The position numbers and the translations under genes are program-made. The notes under the pieces were generated by a model. That model had not been told where the DNA came from. It saw only the letters and a program-made list of their open reading frames with translations, and ran no database searches. DNA of 64,000 nucleotides from NCBI GenBank assembly GCA_004794655.1, contig SMMW01000001.1, positions 11,760,501 through 11,824,500 of the forward strand. Direction: 5' to 3'. This stretch comes from Marisa cornuarietis (lineage: Eukaryota; Mollusca; Gastropoda; Architaenioglossa; Ampullariidae). The first letter of the stretch is position 1; each line of letters starts with the position of its first letter. Shown piece by piece: positions 1 through 12,225 of the stretch.

Positions 1-372
1 AAACCCTAGATGGAGGCAAATGCCAAGGTGAACAGAAGAAGCTGGCAAATAGAAAAGACTGGACTGACCTTTCATACAGGACTTGCTTACTGCTGCTTAA
101 GAAATGCCTTTGTGACAAGACTCGTCAGCCACCACATTCATCCAAACCCAACACCCCACGATCATTAGGGACTGAGCAACATAGGTCAGCCAATATAGGT
201 GAAGGGAATAAATGAATCTGATGTTACTGACAAAGTATCCAGCAAAAGACTGCCAGGTAGTGACTTTGGGGTTATCTTTCAAGAATACCATATTCATAGT
301 AAAAATAATAAAAAATATAATATAAATTGTTATAACAGATCACATCACTTATCCACTTTTCTCGATGTGCAG
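1..372 (+). other. End of NAA40 intron 1
   Basis: No coding signal. The stretch ends in the acceptor at 371-372 that opens the first visible NAA40 exon. I found no ATG-Gly exon here, so the start codon is probably upstream of the window. Confidence 0.6.
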
Positions 373-3300
373 AGAAAATCAGTGAAATCGAAAGAGAAAA
401 AGCAGAAGAGGAAAGAGGTAAGCACTTGAAAGAAAAGTGCATATGCCTATTGACTTATATTTATTACAAAACTGGTATCAGTGGAAGATATTGCTTTCTT
501 TATTATAACACTGCACAATTTGTAGTGTGCATCTTGAGATCGTAGGGAGCAATCATTGGGACCCATTACCTTTAGCTTGATCATGTAATGATTTAGTAAT
601 GATCCTGTTTCCTTTAATGGCATGCTTTGGTTCACTGAAGGCAGACTCACTATTTGTCATATTTTTCAAAGTCTGTATTGTGTACAGGATGCAGCCAAAC
701 TGGCGTCATCAGTACAAAAGGTGGCTGAGGCTAATGCGGTAAGATCATCTATGTCCAACAATCCAGCACCGTAGGGATAGGAGTTTTTAATGTTTTAATT
801 TTTATCTTATGAAGCTGTGTACAGCCAAGCTGGAAGTCTTACTCCAATAGCTGCCAAACTTTTGGGATCATCTAGTCATTATAAAGCGGCATATTAAGTA
901 AATATGCTGGATTTGAAATATTTGTGGGGAGGTTGGAAATAAAAGTTTTAATGAATCATTTATACCATTTTGTCGGTGAAGGGAAAAATCTCAACCATTA
1001 AATTCTTTTCAAAAACATGTTAATTGCTAGTATAAATTTGCAGTAATTAAAAGCCGTAATTAAAAGTCATGCCCACATAATTATTTGGTTCACTCTTGAG
1101 GGAATATTAAGATGAATGTGTATCACCCTGTCCTAAACAAACAAAAGAAAACAAAAAGGGAAAAAAGAGGGCACTCCATGGGAGATATGAAAGTATACAA
1201 GGAATACAGTCAAGTCTGACAAAATTATAAATGTAAAAGAGTTTAATCTGTTCTTTTTTTGCCTAGACAAACTACATCCCTTTATTAGTTTGGTGATTTT
1301 ATTACATCTTCCTGAATAGTTTTAAAAATGTATTGCAAATCTATTTAAAATGCATAACGATTGTGCAGTGAGATGATGCTTTATTTGCATACTATTAAAA
1401 AAGTTTCTTGTGATTATTTTCCAGTTCTTTAATTCATACAATGCACAGTTTTCAGAGACCCCAGTTAAAATTTATAGCTTTTTAAGAATCCCATATAAAC
1501 ATATTGTGAATTTTTGTTACCAGTCACAAAAAATATACACATCAGTATATATTATAATGTGTTTTGCCGACTACTTAATGTCTTACTCAATAAGACTGCT
1601 CCCAACCTGGTCTTGTATGCAGGAAGCCCCGATTGGACTACGGCAATGATAGCACATGAAAATTCGGATGTAAGGGCCCCTGTTGCAGTGCCATATCGTA
1701 GGATATCCAGTTATCGGGCGCCCCTGCATCCAAATTTTCATGCACTTTTCTGACGATAGTCCTGTCGGGGCTTCCTTCATACAAGGCCTGACCTCTTCAA
1801 TATTTTCAGACCCCCACAACATCTAGTTGTTTACACATCCTCAAAGGTTGCTTTGTTTTACTATGTATTTGAGAACATGGGGGTCTTAATCACTATCTTC
1901 AGTGTGTTGGTAAAGTTTGTAATGAAAGATTTAAACATAACCAAGATTTATTGCAGGTAGATGATCCTATGGCTCCTTTTCCAGCCTTCAGAAAATTTGA
2001 CAGAAATGGGTAAGCTTTTATGATTTTCTCTCTCTCTCTTTTTTTTTTTTGGTTGTGGTTGGGAGGCATGGGTGATATATTAGGGCTTAGATGCAGAACA
2101 TGCAGCATCCAGCTCACCATAGATGAACATTTGGCTTGTTCACATTTATTTTAATGAGTGTATTCCTGATAAACAAATCATCTGACACAGTTGGCAATTC
2201 CCAGCATGTTGACAAACACTGTTGCTGCCACTACTGCTACTAAGTTCTTCATTATTGGACTGTCGATGCCATAAGTCATAAGTAGTTAACCTGAAGTACT
2301 TGAAATGATGGAAACAATATTTCCTTGTGCCTTGTTTTAGGTTGTGCGTGACATTTGAGACAAAGAAAGTAAAAGACATTGATCAACAGGCTGTGGACTG
2401 GTCTTTCCAGCTTACCAAAGATAATATGCAAACCTTGTAAGTGTTCATCATAAAATGAGTTGCTCATTATTTTTGTACTTTTTATATTCATTGTGAAGCA
2501 GATCTTTAACCTGGATAAGATAACATTTTTTAGAAACATGATTGACTTGGCCTATGTCTCTGTGGAGAATGAGATACTAATAATTTGAAGCATTTCTTTT
2601 TTTTATTTTTCCATTGAAAGTTTTATGGGGGTGGGATATTTTAATTAGAGGCCAAAGATTTACATTTGGTTAAAAAATTAGTTTGTATAGTGCAAAATCT
2701 CAGCTGATGTGAAAGCTTCCTGCACTTGTTGCACAAACAGTATCCACCAGAAGAGTTGCTAAAACAGATTTCAATTCCTGTTGCTGCCTAAAAATATTGC
2801 AGACACATAGAATGCTCGGTCTCCACGAACACTTGTCATGCTTTATTTACTTCTGCCGTATTTGTTGAAGTGCACCAGAGCATAAATAGAGTAGCCTTCT
2901 ACCAAAAGTGAGAGGTGGTGTGAGAAAACAAATCCCTGAATACATTTTATTCCTATTAATTCAAGCTGTCATGACTGCCTCATTTTGGTAGGAGAGAATT
3001 CTGATGGCAGTTTATTACAGATATGACGAGAGTGAATGGGGATGGAAGGATCGAGACAAGTTAGAGGAGATGACTGACAGTCGTTCCTGGTACTTGCTTG
3101 GGAGAGACCAAGAGGGAAACCCTGCTGCCTTCATCCACTTTCGCTTTGACATGGAGGATACAGAAGAAGTTTTATACTGGTCAAGTTTCTTTGCTTCTCA
3201 AATTATTCATAATATAAATATTTTTCAGTTACAGTTTTTTCCCCCAAAGTTGCAGATTCCTACAAGACATTTCTGCAAATAAGATTTTACAAGAAATAAA

Positions 3301-6300
3301 TCTCCTGAATTATTTGTTTATCTCATTTTTATCAGACCTCATTGATTTGATCCCTTCTGCAGTTATGAAATCCAGTTGGAGAAGTCGTTACGAAGAAAAG
3401 GCCTTGGCAAGTTTATGATGCAAATTCTAGAGCTAATGGCACACAGGTAAAACATTTCATGCATCATTCTCTTAAAATGTTTGCAGAATCATATATTCCA
3501 TTTGCTGTCAGTTCCAAAACTTTTGTGTATAATACCGTCTTCCTTTTAAATCTGACTTGTTCTTGATACTTTCTATTTTTATTTAAAAAAAAGAAATTGC
3601 AAGATACTTTGAATAGAATGTCAAGATTAAACACACTTGGGTTGTCTAGGGCTCTAGGCAGAAACAGGATGCATTTGAGTCAATGTGAAACTGCACATTG
3701 CTGTCCAGATAATATATGCATGTTCACTGTTGTTCATTGAATTGCTTAAGCCTTCCTTATTTCATTGCAGATATGGCATGTTAAAAGTTATGTTAACTAC
3801 ATTCAAGCATAACCCACAGGCTTGTGATTTTTTCATCAATAAACTCAAGTAAGTAATAGGACATGAAAGATTAAAACATCTTTCAATGCAGTATTTCTTC
3901 TTCTTATTTAAAAAATACTTCAGGCAGGCACAAGTAACATATCAATTCACATCACTTTCATTAGTGTATGTGGTCTATAATTACATAGAAAATGGAGAGT
4001 ACATTGTCTTCGAAATGCAGGTTGGTTTGTTTGTTTGTTTGTTTGTTTTTTTTTGGGGGGGGGGTTGGGGGGTTTGTAACACTACAGATTATTTCTCTAG
4101 TTCAAACTACTTTCTTTTGGGAAAAGTGATGGTTCTACGTGAAAAAAATGCTTATTTCTGGCAATTTAAAAACTTGCCTTTAGAAGGCATATCTTTGATA
4201 TATATATATATATTCTACAAACCCTAACTCCAAAGGCCCTGACAAGGTCTGCTGTGCAGTGCAGACACTGAGTGTGTCGGCAGGCCATGTCTCTGCTCTT
4301 AGTCTTGATAGGTTGAATAATCCTGTAAAAAGTAGGCCACTGTTTTGGGGCCGTGCTGCAGGGGCACTCTGGGAACTTTCCAATGTGAAATTTGGTGAAC
4401 ATGTGATGTCTGAGCCTGGAGTGACCTGTTCTCAGTCATATGATAGTCACATCTTCTTCTCTTTTGTCACATCTTCTCTCTCTCTCAGCCTGTAACTGAG
4501 ATGCTATTGGAGTCAACTCTTTTTTTCGGTTGGCTTTGATTATTGTCTTGGCTACACTAAAGCTGACCTGGTGGCGGTGGGGGTCTCCTTCCTTCCCTTC
4601 CAGGGATATTGCCATGACAGGGAATCCACTGTAAGGTTGTTTGTTCAGTGGACTGTTGCAGGCTGCCCAGGGCTTATGCAAGTACATTTTGATTTAGTTT
4701 CTTTCTGTTTGACAATGATAATGACCAACTTTATTTGTCCCAGTGGACAATTTCAATATGGGAATGTGCTGTAGTCGCAAAGTGAAAGTTAAAAATAAAG
4801 TTCTTGCAAGGTGCAGCATTAAGGATAAGTGGGGGAGAGACAATCATATCATATCAATCATATATATATATATATAATTTTACATCAGAGATAATCATGT
4901 TTGCACCTACAACAGCACACACACATATACACCATTGACAGTTCATCTAAGATTAAGCAGCTGGACTGCATATGGCAATGATTTCAGGTGCCTGTTACTT
5001 TTACATATCATCATCATCATCAGTCCTCATTGTGCCATCTGGCGCGTGAGACAACAGCTAGGGATCTCCATCTGGTTCTGTCTGCTGCTGTTCTGGGGGC
5101 TGTTTTGAGTGATAGACCTCTGTCCTTGAGGTCCTTTTCAATGGATCGCCTTCATGTCTCTTTGGGCCTCCCTCTGTTCCTCTTTCCCTGTGGTGTCCAT
5201 CGTAGGGCTGTTCTGGGGATTGAGTCTGGAGGCATGCGGCACACGTGACCTAACCATCGCCAGCGCCGCAGTTGGATTGCTTCTGCCAGGGTGCACACCC
5301 CCATCTGTTCGTGCAGTTCTTCATTTGAGATGGTACATATAGGCATGGCATAACCATAACGTTTACCTGAGCTTAATAATACAAATTCCTTTGTTAGTAC
5401 ATGTTCAGGTAATGATAAAATGCATGAAGCTTTCCTTACTATTTGTTGGTCACAGAAGAAAGCTAAATCCTTCTGTTTGATACCAATTATCTTAGAACAT
5501 ATGTTCACAACACTGTTCAGACTGTTCCTGTCATGGACAGAGAGATTGCGAAACCAGCATACAAATGAGAAAGATAAAAGGCTCTCATTAAATGACTGGT
5601 AGAAACGGCCTAAGATTGCTTGACTAACTGAAAAAACTAATTAACTTACGCAGAAGGTACATTCTTTGTTGGCCACGTTTAACAATGTGTTTGGTGTTTA
5701 AATTTCATTTGAGCTGGCTATCAAAAATAGTTCCCAGATACTTGAAAGAATTAACAGTTTCAACAGGTTTACTGTGTATTACACTGGGAGTAACAAAATC
5801 CTCCTTGATTCTCCTAAAGTCTATAATTATTTCTTTAGTTTTGTCTACGTTCAACTATAGATAGTTTTATTAAGGCATTACCATGATCTTTTGTATGTTC
5901 ATACAAATGAGTCAACAATGCAGCATCGTCAGAGAACTTAATGAGGTAGCTATTCTCCTCCTTGCTTCTGCAGCTATCAGTGTACATGATAAATAACAAG
6001 GGTAACAGACAACAGCCTTGTGGGGAGCCAGTGCTTGTAACAACAGTATAGGAATAATTACTATTAACATACACCCTCTGCTGTCTGCAAGTCAAAAAAG
6101 CCACTTTCCATAAAACCAGTTGCTGTGGAAGATCAAAATCAGAAATCAGTCTCAGAGCCAGAAGGTATGGTTGCACTGTATTGAATTAAGAACTAAAATC
6201 TGCGAAGAGTAATCTAGCATGTCTTGGGCTTTTCCAAATGTTTATAGTACGTTCAGGATGAACAATTTGGCATCATCAACGCCCCTCCCCTGCCTGTAAG

Positions 6301-9300
6301 AAAATTGCAGTAGGTCCAGTTTACTCTCTACCTATGTTAAGATGATAGTTTTGACAATTTTCTAAACAGTTTTCATTATGAGGGAGGTTAAAGCTATTGG
6401 CCGAAAATCATTGGGTTGGCTAGGATTAGGTGTTTTTTTTAGGATTAGATTTGAGAGGGCTTCCGAGACTAACAAAGCATACATTAAGGTGATGACTTTG
6501 ATGTGAATCCTGTTTTCACAAAGCATCTGAGCCCCAGTCTGCATAGTTAGTTAATTGTTGTTTTATGCCAAGTCAGCAACTAAGGCTATCTCATGGCAAA
6601 AACAAATGTACATGACTATTCAAAGGTTGACATAAAGAAATTGCACAAGTATAGAGATTTCTCTTTTCTTAGTTATGTAAAATAACAGTTTTTAAACACA
6701 TAAGGTCTATCATATCAGATGAAATATCTGAATGGACTTTACATATGCCAGGATTGATTTGGAAGAGTGTTTGACAAAAAGGTCAGCGAGAGTCTGTGCT
6801 GTAAAATAGTTTCGGCGAATTTTAACTAGTTTTGAACAGGAGATGAGCAAATGTTCTATGGTTAGGGGGTCTTTACATCAAGGACAAAGTGGGGGGTTTC
6901 TCCTGCAAGCAAAAATCGGTGAGTGACAAATGAGTGTACAGCTTTTAGTCTATTTATAACTACTTTTTCTCGTCGGTTTAGAAATTCTTGTGTTACACAG
7001 TCTGATAGTTTTGGAAAAATAGAGTGAAGTTTGTTGTGCTTCATGGAGTCCCAATAAAGCTGCCAAAGTTGTGAGATATACATTTTAACAGAAGCGTACC
7101 AATCTGAGGCAAATGTTGTATGGACCATAAGTGGTTGTTGAAGGGCCCTTTTTGCTGCCTCATCAGCTTTAGTGTTTCCTGGAATATTTGCATGGCCAGG
7201 AACCCAAATAAAGATAAAGATAATGTCAATATTATCATTTTGTAGTAAGGATAGAAGTTCAAAGAATTGAATCAGTAGTGGGTGATCTAAGCGTTGAGAG
7301 TGAAGTGCAAGTAGGGATGACAAGGAATCTGAAATAACTAAGAATTTTTTCTCTTTAGATGCATGGATGTACTGCAGTGCAAGTAGAAGGGCTTTTAACT
7401 CTGCAGAAAAAATGGAGCTACCACCTTCCAAGCGAGCTGTCAGAGGTGGTGTGGAAATGCTGCAGCTGCCACAGTTTCTATTTCAGGATTTTTTGATCCA
7501 TCAGTGTATATGTGACAAAAATTAGGATAGTCTTTGACTATTTCTCTCAAAAGTTGAAGTTGAACTATGTCAGGGGTTTCGCATTTTTTTAGTTGGAGAG
7601 GTCAAAACGAATTGCCGGTGGGAAATAGCCATGGTGGTGTTCTGGTCAGTGCAAATGGTGCTGTTTTTGGGGGTCCATTCCCAATTTCTGAAGATGGGGG
7701 TACGGTAGTATGGGACATTATCGTGTCATCTGGTCTGTCCACTCTGCCGTTGGAGACTTGCTAGTTTAGGCACTCTTGCTCACCTGGCAAGCCAGTCATA
7801 GGACACTTGGGGTATTTTGTAGATAAAGCAAAACTACCTGATATCCAGCCTCATCCAGTCAGGAAAGGTGCCAGTTGATCCGCAATTGCTTATTTATCCA
7901 AGAAAGTCCAGCTTATTTCACAGTAAAACCTCCAATATCTGAAGACCAGCTTCCTATTCACCACCTGGAGATGCACTGGGTTGGGGATAATTACCCCACC
8001 ACTGTAACAGGTGTACTACCCTTACTGTCGTGAACCACGGGGACTGGACATGCAAAGATGGACAGAGGTTGTAATTACTGCTGCCTCGGGATAATTACAC
8101 TTTTGATACCCCTGCCATCTCACGTGGACATGTTATGGTGTACGCAAGTACTTACACTAAATTGCTAGTAAAACTTCAGTTGACCCCCAGCCCCCAGCGT
8201 ACATCCCCAATAACAAACTCAAGACAGTTTAGTGAATGACGGAAATTATTGATCGAGAGTTTAACACGTCAATAACAAGAGTACAGTTACTTCAAATTCC
8301 AGTTCTGGCTTGCTTTCTAGGGTCCCATTACAGTTCCTTAGGTCTAATCCAGGTATCACGAGTCACTGACTAATTAGTTTAACTACCACATGCAACACAG
8401 TACACCCATCACTTATCTCTCTACACACAAATGTCTCTCATGTGGTGGAGAGCCGATGTTTCTAACGTCTGGGAATCAGTTGGAACCACCTCGTCGATCA
8501 TTGCTGTTCCTTCGCACAAACACTGAGACGCTCAGCACGTTGGAATGCTCCCACGTCTCTTTTGTCACCTCTTAGAAAAGGTTTTCAAACTGCGGTACGC
8601 GTGCCAGTAGTATGCGAAGGTATGACGGTTGGTATGCGAAGGTATGACGGTTGGTATGCGAGCACAATGTGCCTAAATAAAAGAATGTGTATATATATTT
8701 TACTGGGGCTATATGTAAGGTTGGGAGGTTGTACTCAGTTCGAATTTTCGAAAGTGGTACTCGTCTGGAAAAGTTTGAAAACCTCTGTCTTAGTATGTAG
8801 CGCCTAATGAAGGACTAATGATTATCTACCAGCCTCTGCTGTTTGCGACCAAATAATTACTAGTGATGAAGCGTTGAGCACTCTGCAACAGAATGGGTCT
8901 TAATGCACCTGAGTCAGCTGTGCTGAAGTAGCCACGATTCCAAAGACTTAACTCTCAGCGGAGAATCTGAACAGCCTTGAACAGATCTCTGTTACAACCT
9001 TCTCGAGATTCCAGTGCAAATACCCCAAATCCTCGACTGACGAGATGTTGAATTCTCATCTCCAGCAATCATCATATCACATGATTGGCTCAACACACCA
9101 TACACACTGCTCTCTGATATTCCGTTACTTAACTATGACCAATTACTACCTAGCTAGTACATGATGGACAGGTGGTCACTGACTTTCTATGCATCAATCT
9201 ATGAACTACAGCCAATCGCTCATTCACCCTAGCACGAGTCTGAAAAAGATTCCTTAACCAAAGGTTAACTGACTTGGGTGCCTACAGTTTCTAAAGAGTG

Positions 9301-10076
9301 GGCAAGTCGTTAAATTGCCACCTGTCTAACCTACACTGATGAATGTGCAGTGAGTGAATTCTGTTCCTCCAGTATAATAGCTAGCGCTGCTGCCCCTTGA
9401 TTAATGTGTATCATTCAATTCCCCATCCCACGTTTCTTCCTGGGTACTTGAGGTTGGTAATTTGACTTAACCTGCCCTATTTGGCATTGTTTATGATCCT
9501 GATTGGCTCGGCGTACAGCCGAGTCCATCGCCAGTCCCCCTCCTTTAGAGAGCTGATACCAGCCATTCCTTTCTTCTTTCTGACAAAAAGAACGGGTTGC
9601 TGTTCAGCTATGTGATCTATCCTGTCCGGTTCGTTTGGCCGCACGTCTGCTCGACGTGTGGGAAACCAAGAGTGTGGCACCAACACTATAGCCCCATCCT
9701 AGTTATCATATGACACTCTCAGATCTATATCAATATCTGTATATGAATATCCTAGGATATTGTATGACTTGTGACCCTCCAGGTTTCAGAGTACATCTTT
9801 ATATATTATATATATATTGATGCTCAGATTGTGCCTGCTGGGTGTCAGTTTTAAAAACATTTTATTAACAGTCATTAAGATCAAAGGGCTCAAAAAAACA
9901 AATGAACATAATTTTTTTTCAGGTACAAAGTTGATGAAATATCACCAGAGCCAGGTATACATGAAGAAGATTTTTCATATCTCATTCTGAGTAAGACCAT
10001 CACTCAGAAATGCCCAGCAAAAGCATCCGACTGCTCAAACAAGTGCTGTCATGTTACAGAAAAAACCACAAGATGA
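373..10076 (+). CDS. NAA40: N-alpha-acetyltransferase 40 (NatD), 8 coding exons; first exon lies outside the window
   Basis: NatD transfers acetyl from acetyl-CoA to the N-terminal Ser of histones H4 and H2A, in nucleus and cytosol. Coding exons seen: 373-417, 688-738, 1957-2009, 2341-2436, 3021-3179, 3363-3446, 3771-3848, 9923-10076 (720 nt, closing in frame at TGA 10074-10076). All have AG/GT borders and matching phases. The product begins [15 protein letters not shown], matching the Lys-rich NAA40 N terminus after Met-Gly, so exon 1 (probably only MG) should lie upstream of base 1. Family-typical stretches are [36 protein letters not shown], the acetyl-CoA loop LRRKGLGKF and [15 protein letters not shown]. 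About 241 residues is close to the usual ~237. The tail keeps a Cys cluster (CSNKCCH). Intron 7 is 6 kb and full of transposable elements. The gene is convergent with ADSS. Confidence 0.96.
1606..1794. repeat. Foldback repeat, about 190 bp, in NAA40 intron 3
   Basis: The left arm (about 1606-1680) is repeated in inverted orientation at about 1719-1794. Shared blocks include TTGTATG, GGAAGCCCCGA, CATGAAAATT and GGATG. A short loop lies between the arms. This is MITE-like or a foldback remnant; no target duplication was clear. Confidence 0.6.
4026..4075 (+). repeat. (GTTT)n followed by T- and G-runs
   Basis: Low-complexity tract in NAA40 intron 7: several GTTT units, then a poly-T and poly-G stretch. 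It is translated in one frame as a false hydrophobic ORF. Confidence 0.85.
4705..6545 (-). mobile_element. Rex1-like non-LTR retrotransposon, decayed, interrupted by an RTE copy
   Basis: Reverse transcriptase pieces occur in order on the minus strand. The [15 protein letters not shown] motif lies near 6400, [19 protein letters not shown] and [11 protein letters not shown] at about 6030-5920, and the C-terminal [10 protein letters not shown]...[10 protein letters not shown] region at about 5500-5345. The residual C terminus ([16 protein letters not shown]) resumes at about 5000-4940. The end near 4711-4745 reads, on the minus strand, as a short tail with GGGACAAATAAAG, typical of this group. 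Several frames and stops show it is dead. It is split by the RTE copy at 5009-5333. The clade name is from motif memory, not a search. Confidence 0.8.
5009..5333 (-). mobile_element. RTE-like LINE 3' fragment nested in the Rex1-like element
   Basis: The minus strand encodes the RTE C terminus [13 protein letters not shown], then [17 protein letters not shown], a TGA in place of the usual Trp, then [12 protein letters not shown] and [19 protein letters not shown] (TGA)n tail follows at about 5009-5023. The copy is flanked by TACATAT at 5002-5008 and again at 5334-5340, a 7-bp target duplication. The host element's coding sense continues on both sides. Confidence 0.88.
6560..7790 (-). mobile_element. 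3' fragment of an RNase H-bearing LINE
   Basis: An open frame at 7431-6862 (minus) carries most of a retroelement RNase H domain. HIYTDGSK lies just upstream near 7500 in a shifted frame, followed by [28 protein letters not shown] and [19 protein letters not shown]. These supply the D-E-D-D residues. The post-RNase H tail (about 6990-6862) is also present. Upstream sequence to about 7790 reads as the RT-RNase H linker with stops. The RT itself is missing, so the copy is 5'-truncated. Its A-rich 3' end (about 6560) nearly abuts the Rex1-like element. Confidence 0.82.
7791..9780. other. Unclassified block in NAA40 intron 7
   Basis: About 2 kb, somewhat richer in GC than the nearby intron DNA, with no open frame I can assign. 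It is probably old repeat DNA. It contains the hAT-like MITE at 8576-8787. Confidence 0.4.
8576..8787. mobile_element. Non-autonomous hAT-like MITE, about 212 bp
   Basis: The left end reads AGGTTTTCAAACT near 8579 and the right end AGTTTGAAAACCTCTG at 8772-8787. These are inverted copies of the CAG-G-GTTTTCAAACT ends common in hAT elements. The left end is degraded. TCTTAG occurs on both sides (8570-8575 and 8788-8793), part of a likely 8-bp duplication. Inside is a 22-bp tandem unit (TATGCGAAGGTATGACGGTT) in about 2.5 copies at about 8610-8662. Confidence 0.68.
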
Positions 10077-10678
10077 GGACAGGAGGAGTACCTCAACAGA
10101 CTGTGTCCATAACTCCTTGATATATGTATAGAAATATGTAGAAATAACTGTACTGGAGAATTATCACTTGTTATGGACACCAAGAAATTTTAATTGTCCA
10201 TACCTGTAAGGGTGTATCCAGTTAAAAATTAGACTATGCAACATATTTAGCTGTGGATTTTGATATGCCAGAGACATGCATGTTCACAGACTTATGTATG
10301 TAAACTACACACCAGACTATCTTTGGTGGAAGATTGTAAAGTGCCTTGCATTGGTAATGCAGCAAAAGTAACCAGCATATTAAAATAATAGTTTCGAGAG
10401 ATTAACTGTTTATCACTTCTGAACATTTATCAAAGAGCACAAACTGCAAATACTTCACAGAACAATATTATACACTATCACTCTGTTGTGCTGCATACTG
10501 AACCCTACTGGATAACCTGGCAATGAACAAAATGTTGCATATCAAGTTAAGCATGTGTTTTTCCTTTCTTGCTTGTACAAGAAAGCATAGTTTGACCAGT
10601 TGGTAAACACTTTGTAGATAGTATTTTACCCAAAAGAGTTGTTATAAAATTGGAAGAGAAGTATATTTGTGTGATTTT

Positions 10679-10684
10679 AATAAA
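10679..10684 (+). terminator. Probable NAA40 polyadenylation signal
   Basis: AATAAA about 600 bp after the NAA40 stop. A second AATAAA lies at 10873-10878, next to an antisense one (TTTATT on +, 10882-10887) that could serve ADSS. Which is used cannot be told from sequence alone. Confidence 0.5.
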
Positions 10685-12185
10685 ATGTAAAAATTTCTAT
10701 TAAGCTGATATATTGGTTGTTATAGTAATAATCACTGCTCAGAAAATATATATGGTGTCACAGCACATGAAAAAGTAATGGGAATGTGGGGCTATTTTGT
10801 CCAAGACCTTGAGCAGTGACTTGCTCCAACACACCACTTTTGCAATAACAGAATCTAAAGCCAGCTAAAGAGAATAAATGTTTTATTTTTGCAGTTTGTC
10901 ATACTATTACATAGGATTGCAACACACGTTGAAACTTTCAAGGTACCTACAAAATGGGAGGTGATCAGCAGAACACACTATTGAACATTGTACATTCTCT
11001 TTTCATTTTATTTAGACATCATCTAAAATCCCCCAGAAAATTAACACAGCAAATACACACTTTATCATGCAATGCATGTCCATTGATGAAAGCAAAACAT
11101 TTCAAAGATTTCTTAAGAACTAAATGCCGCCAGATACAAGTCACTCCACAAATCTGATATTCAGATTCTGCCAACCTATCCCCTTAATAAAACAGAAAAA
11201 CTATACATTGATCTAAGCACTAAAACAAAAATGTAAACAGTGGTGAAGTACTGACTAGTATTACAGGATGTCACATCACCCCTTGAGTATAATGAAACCA
11301 ACTTGAAAACTTGTCAAATCAGTCAATACAGATTTTCTTGTTTTGATTCTGATAACATAATTTATCTAGGGAGGGGGAACTACTTGTACACTCTGTCATC
11401 ACAACTGTAAAGCTAATAAAAATGTTTTTGTTCACAACTTCTTTTGTATGACAACACTTTGAACACTCCATAGTTCAATTTTATATATTCTACAGATATC
11501 CTTGTTTTTTTTTTTAAATTTGATCTTATAACGTATTAAAATTTGATCGTAACAATGGTTTTGTCCACCTAACTGCACTTTAGAAATACTAGCCTACTAA
11601 TGCTAAAAAAAAAAAAAAAAATCGGTTAAGTTTGTAAACACTAAATATTTCCAAAATTGCACTAGGGTTAAATTTTTGTTAACAAAAATTTAAATCACTT
11701 TTTTTGTTAAAAACAAATTGCAATGTTGCTGACAAAGCAGGTAATAAGAATAAACCAATTCTGATTTTATTGCAGATGCATTTTGTGACTAAGGTAATCC
11801 ATTTAATACTGTGCTGGTTTCTCAAGTTCTCTTGAATTATAAAGATTCTGAATAAATTCATGTGATTTGAAATTCTTATCTTCATTAGGTCCAGAAGCAT
11901 AGGTGCCAGACTCACAGCAAACAAAACTGAATTCAAATGCAAATTTAAAGCGAAAAAAAGATGGTAAAAGCAATGTTTTTAAAGCCCATAACCATGTACC
12001 CTGATAACTATATTATTCCCATGAGTTTGTGGCACGCATGTGCAGACCATCTTTTTATCAAAATGTACTTCAAAAGATTAACTAGACTGTCTTGACCGAA
12101 GGTGAACATTTTGAATATAGCAATGGCTGCAGTTTTCATTTTTATTTCAATTTGATTTTTACTTTTTTGTTGTTATGAAAAGCTT

Positions 12186-12225
12186 ATGTGTGTGTGTTTG
12201 TGAACATGCCTGTGTGTGTGTGTGT
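12186..12225 (+). repeat. (TG)n microsatellite
   Basis: Interrupted TG dinucleotide tract in the NAA40/ADSS intergenic region. Confidence 0.85.

Noticed and set aside
1..10. AAACCCTAGA as telomere-like sequence at the window edge
   Set aside because: A single unit with no array; a similar AACCCTAAC at about 4220 is also single.
3004..3282. ATG at 3004 as a start for a separate 92-codon gene
   Set aside because: It lies in the intron just before the NAA40 exon acceptor at 3019-3020; the downstream part is that exon read through its donor.
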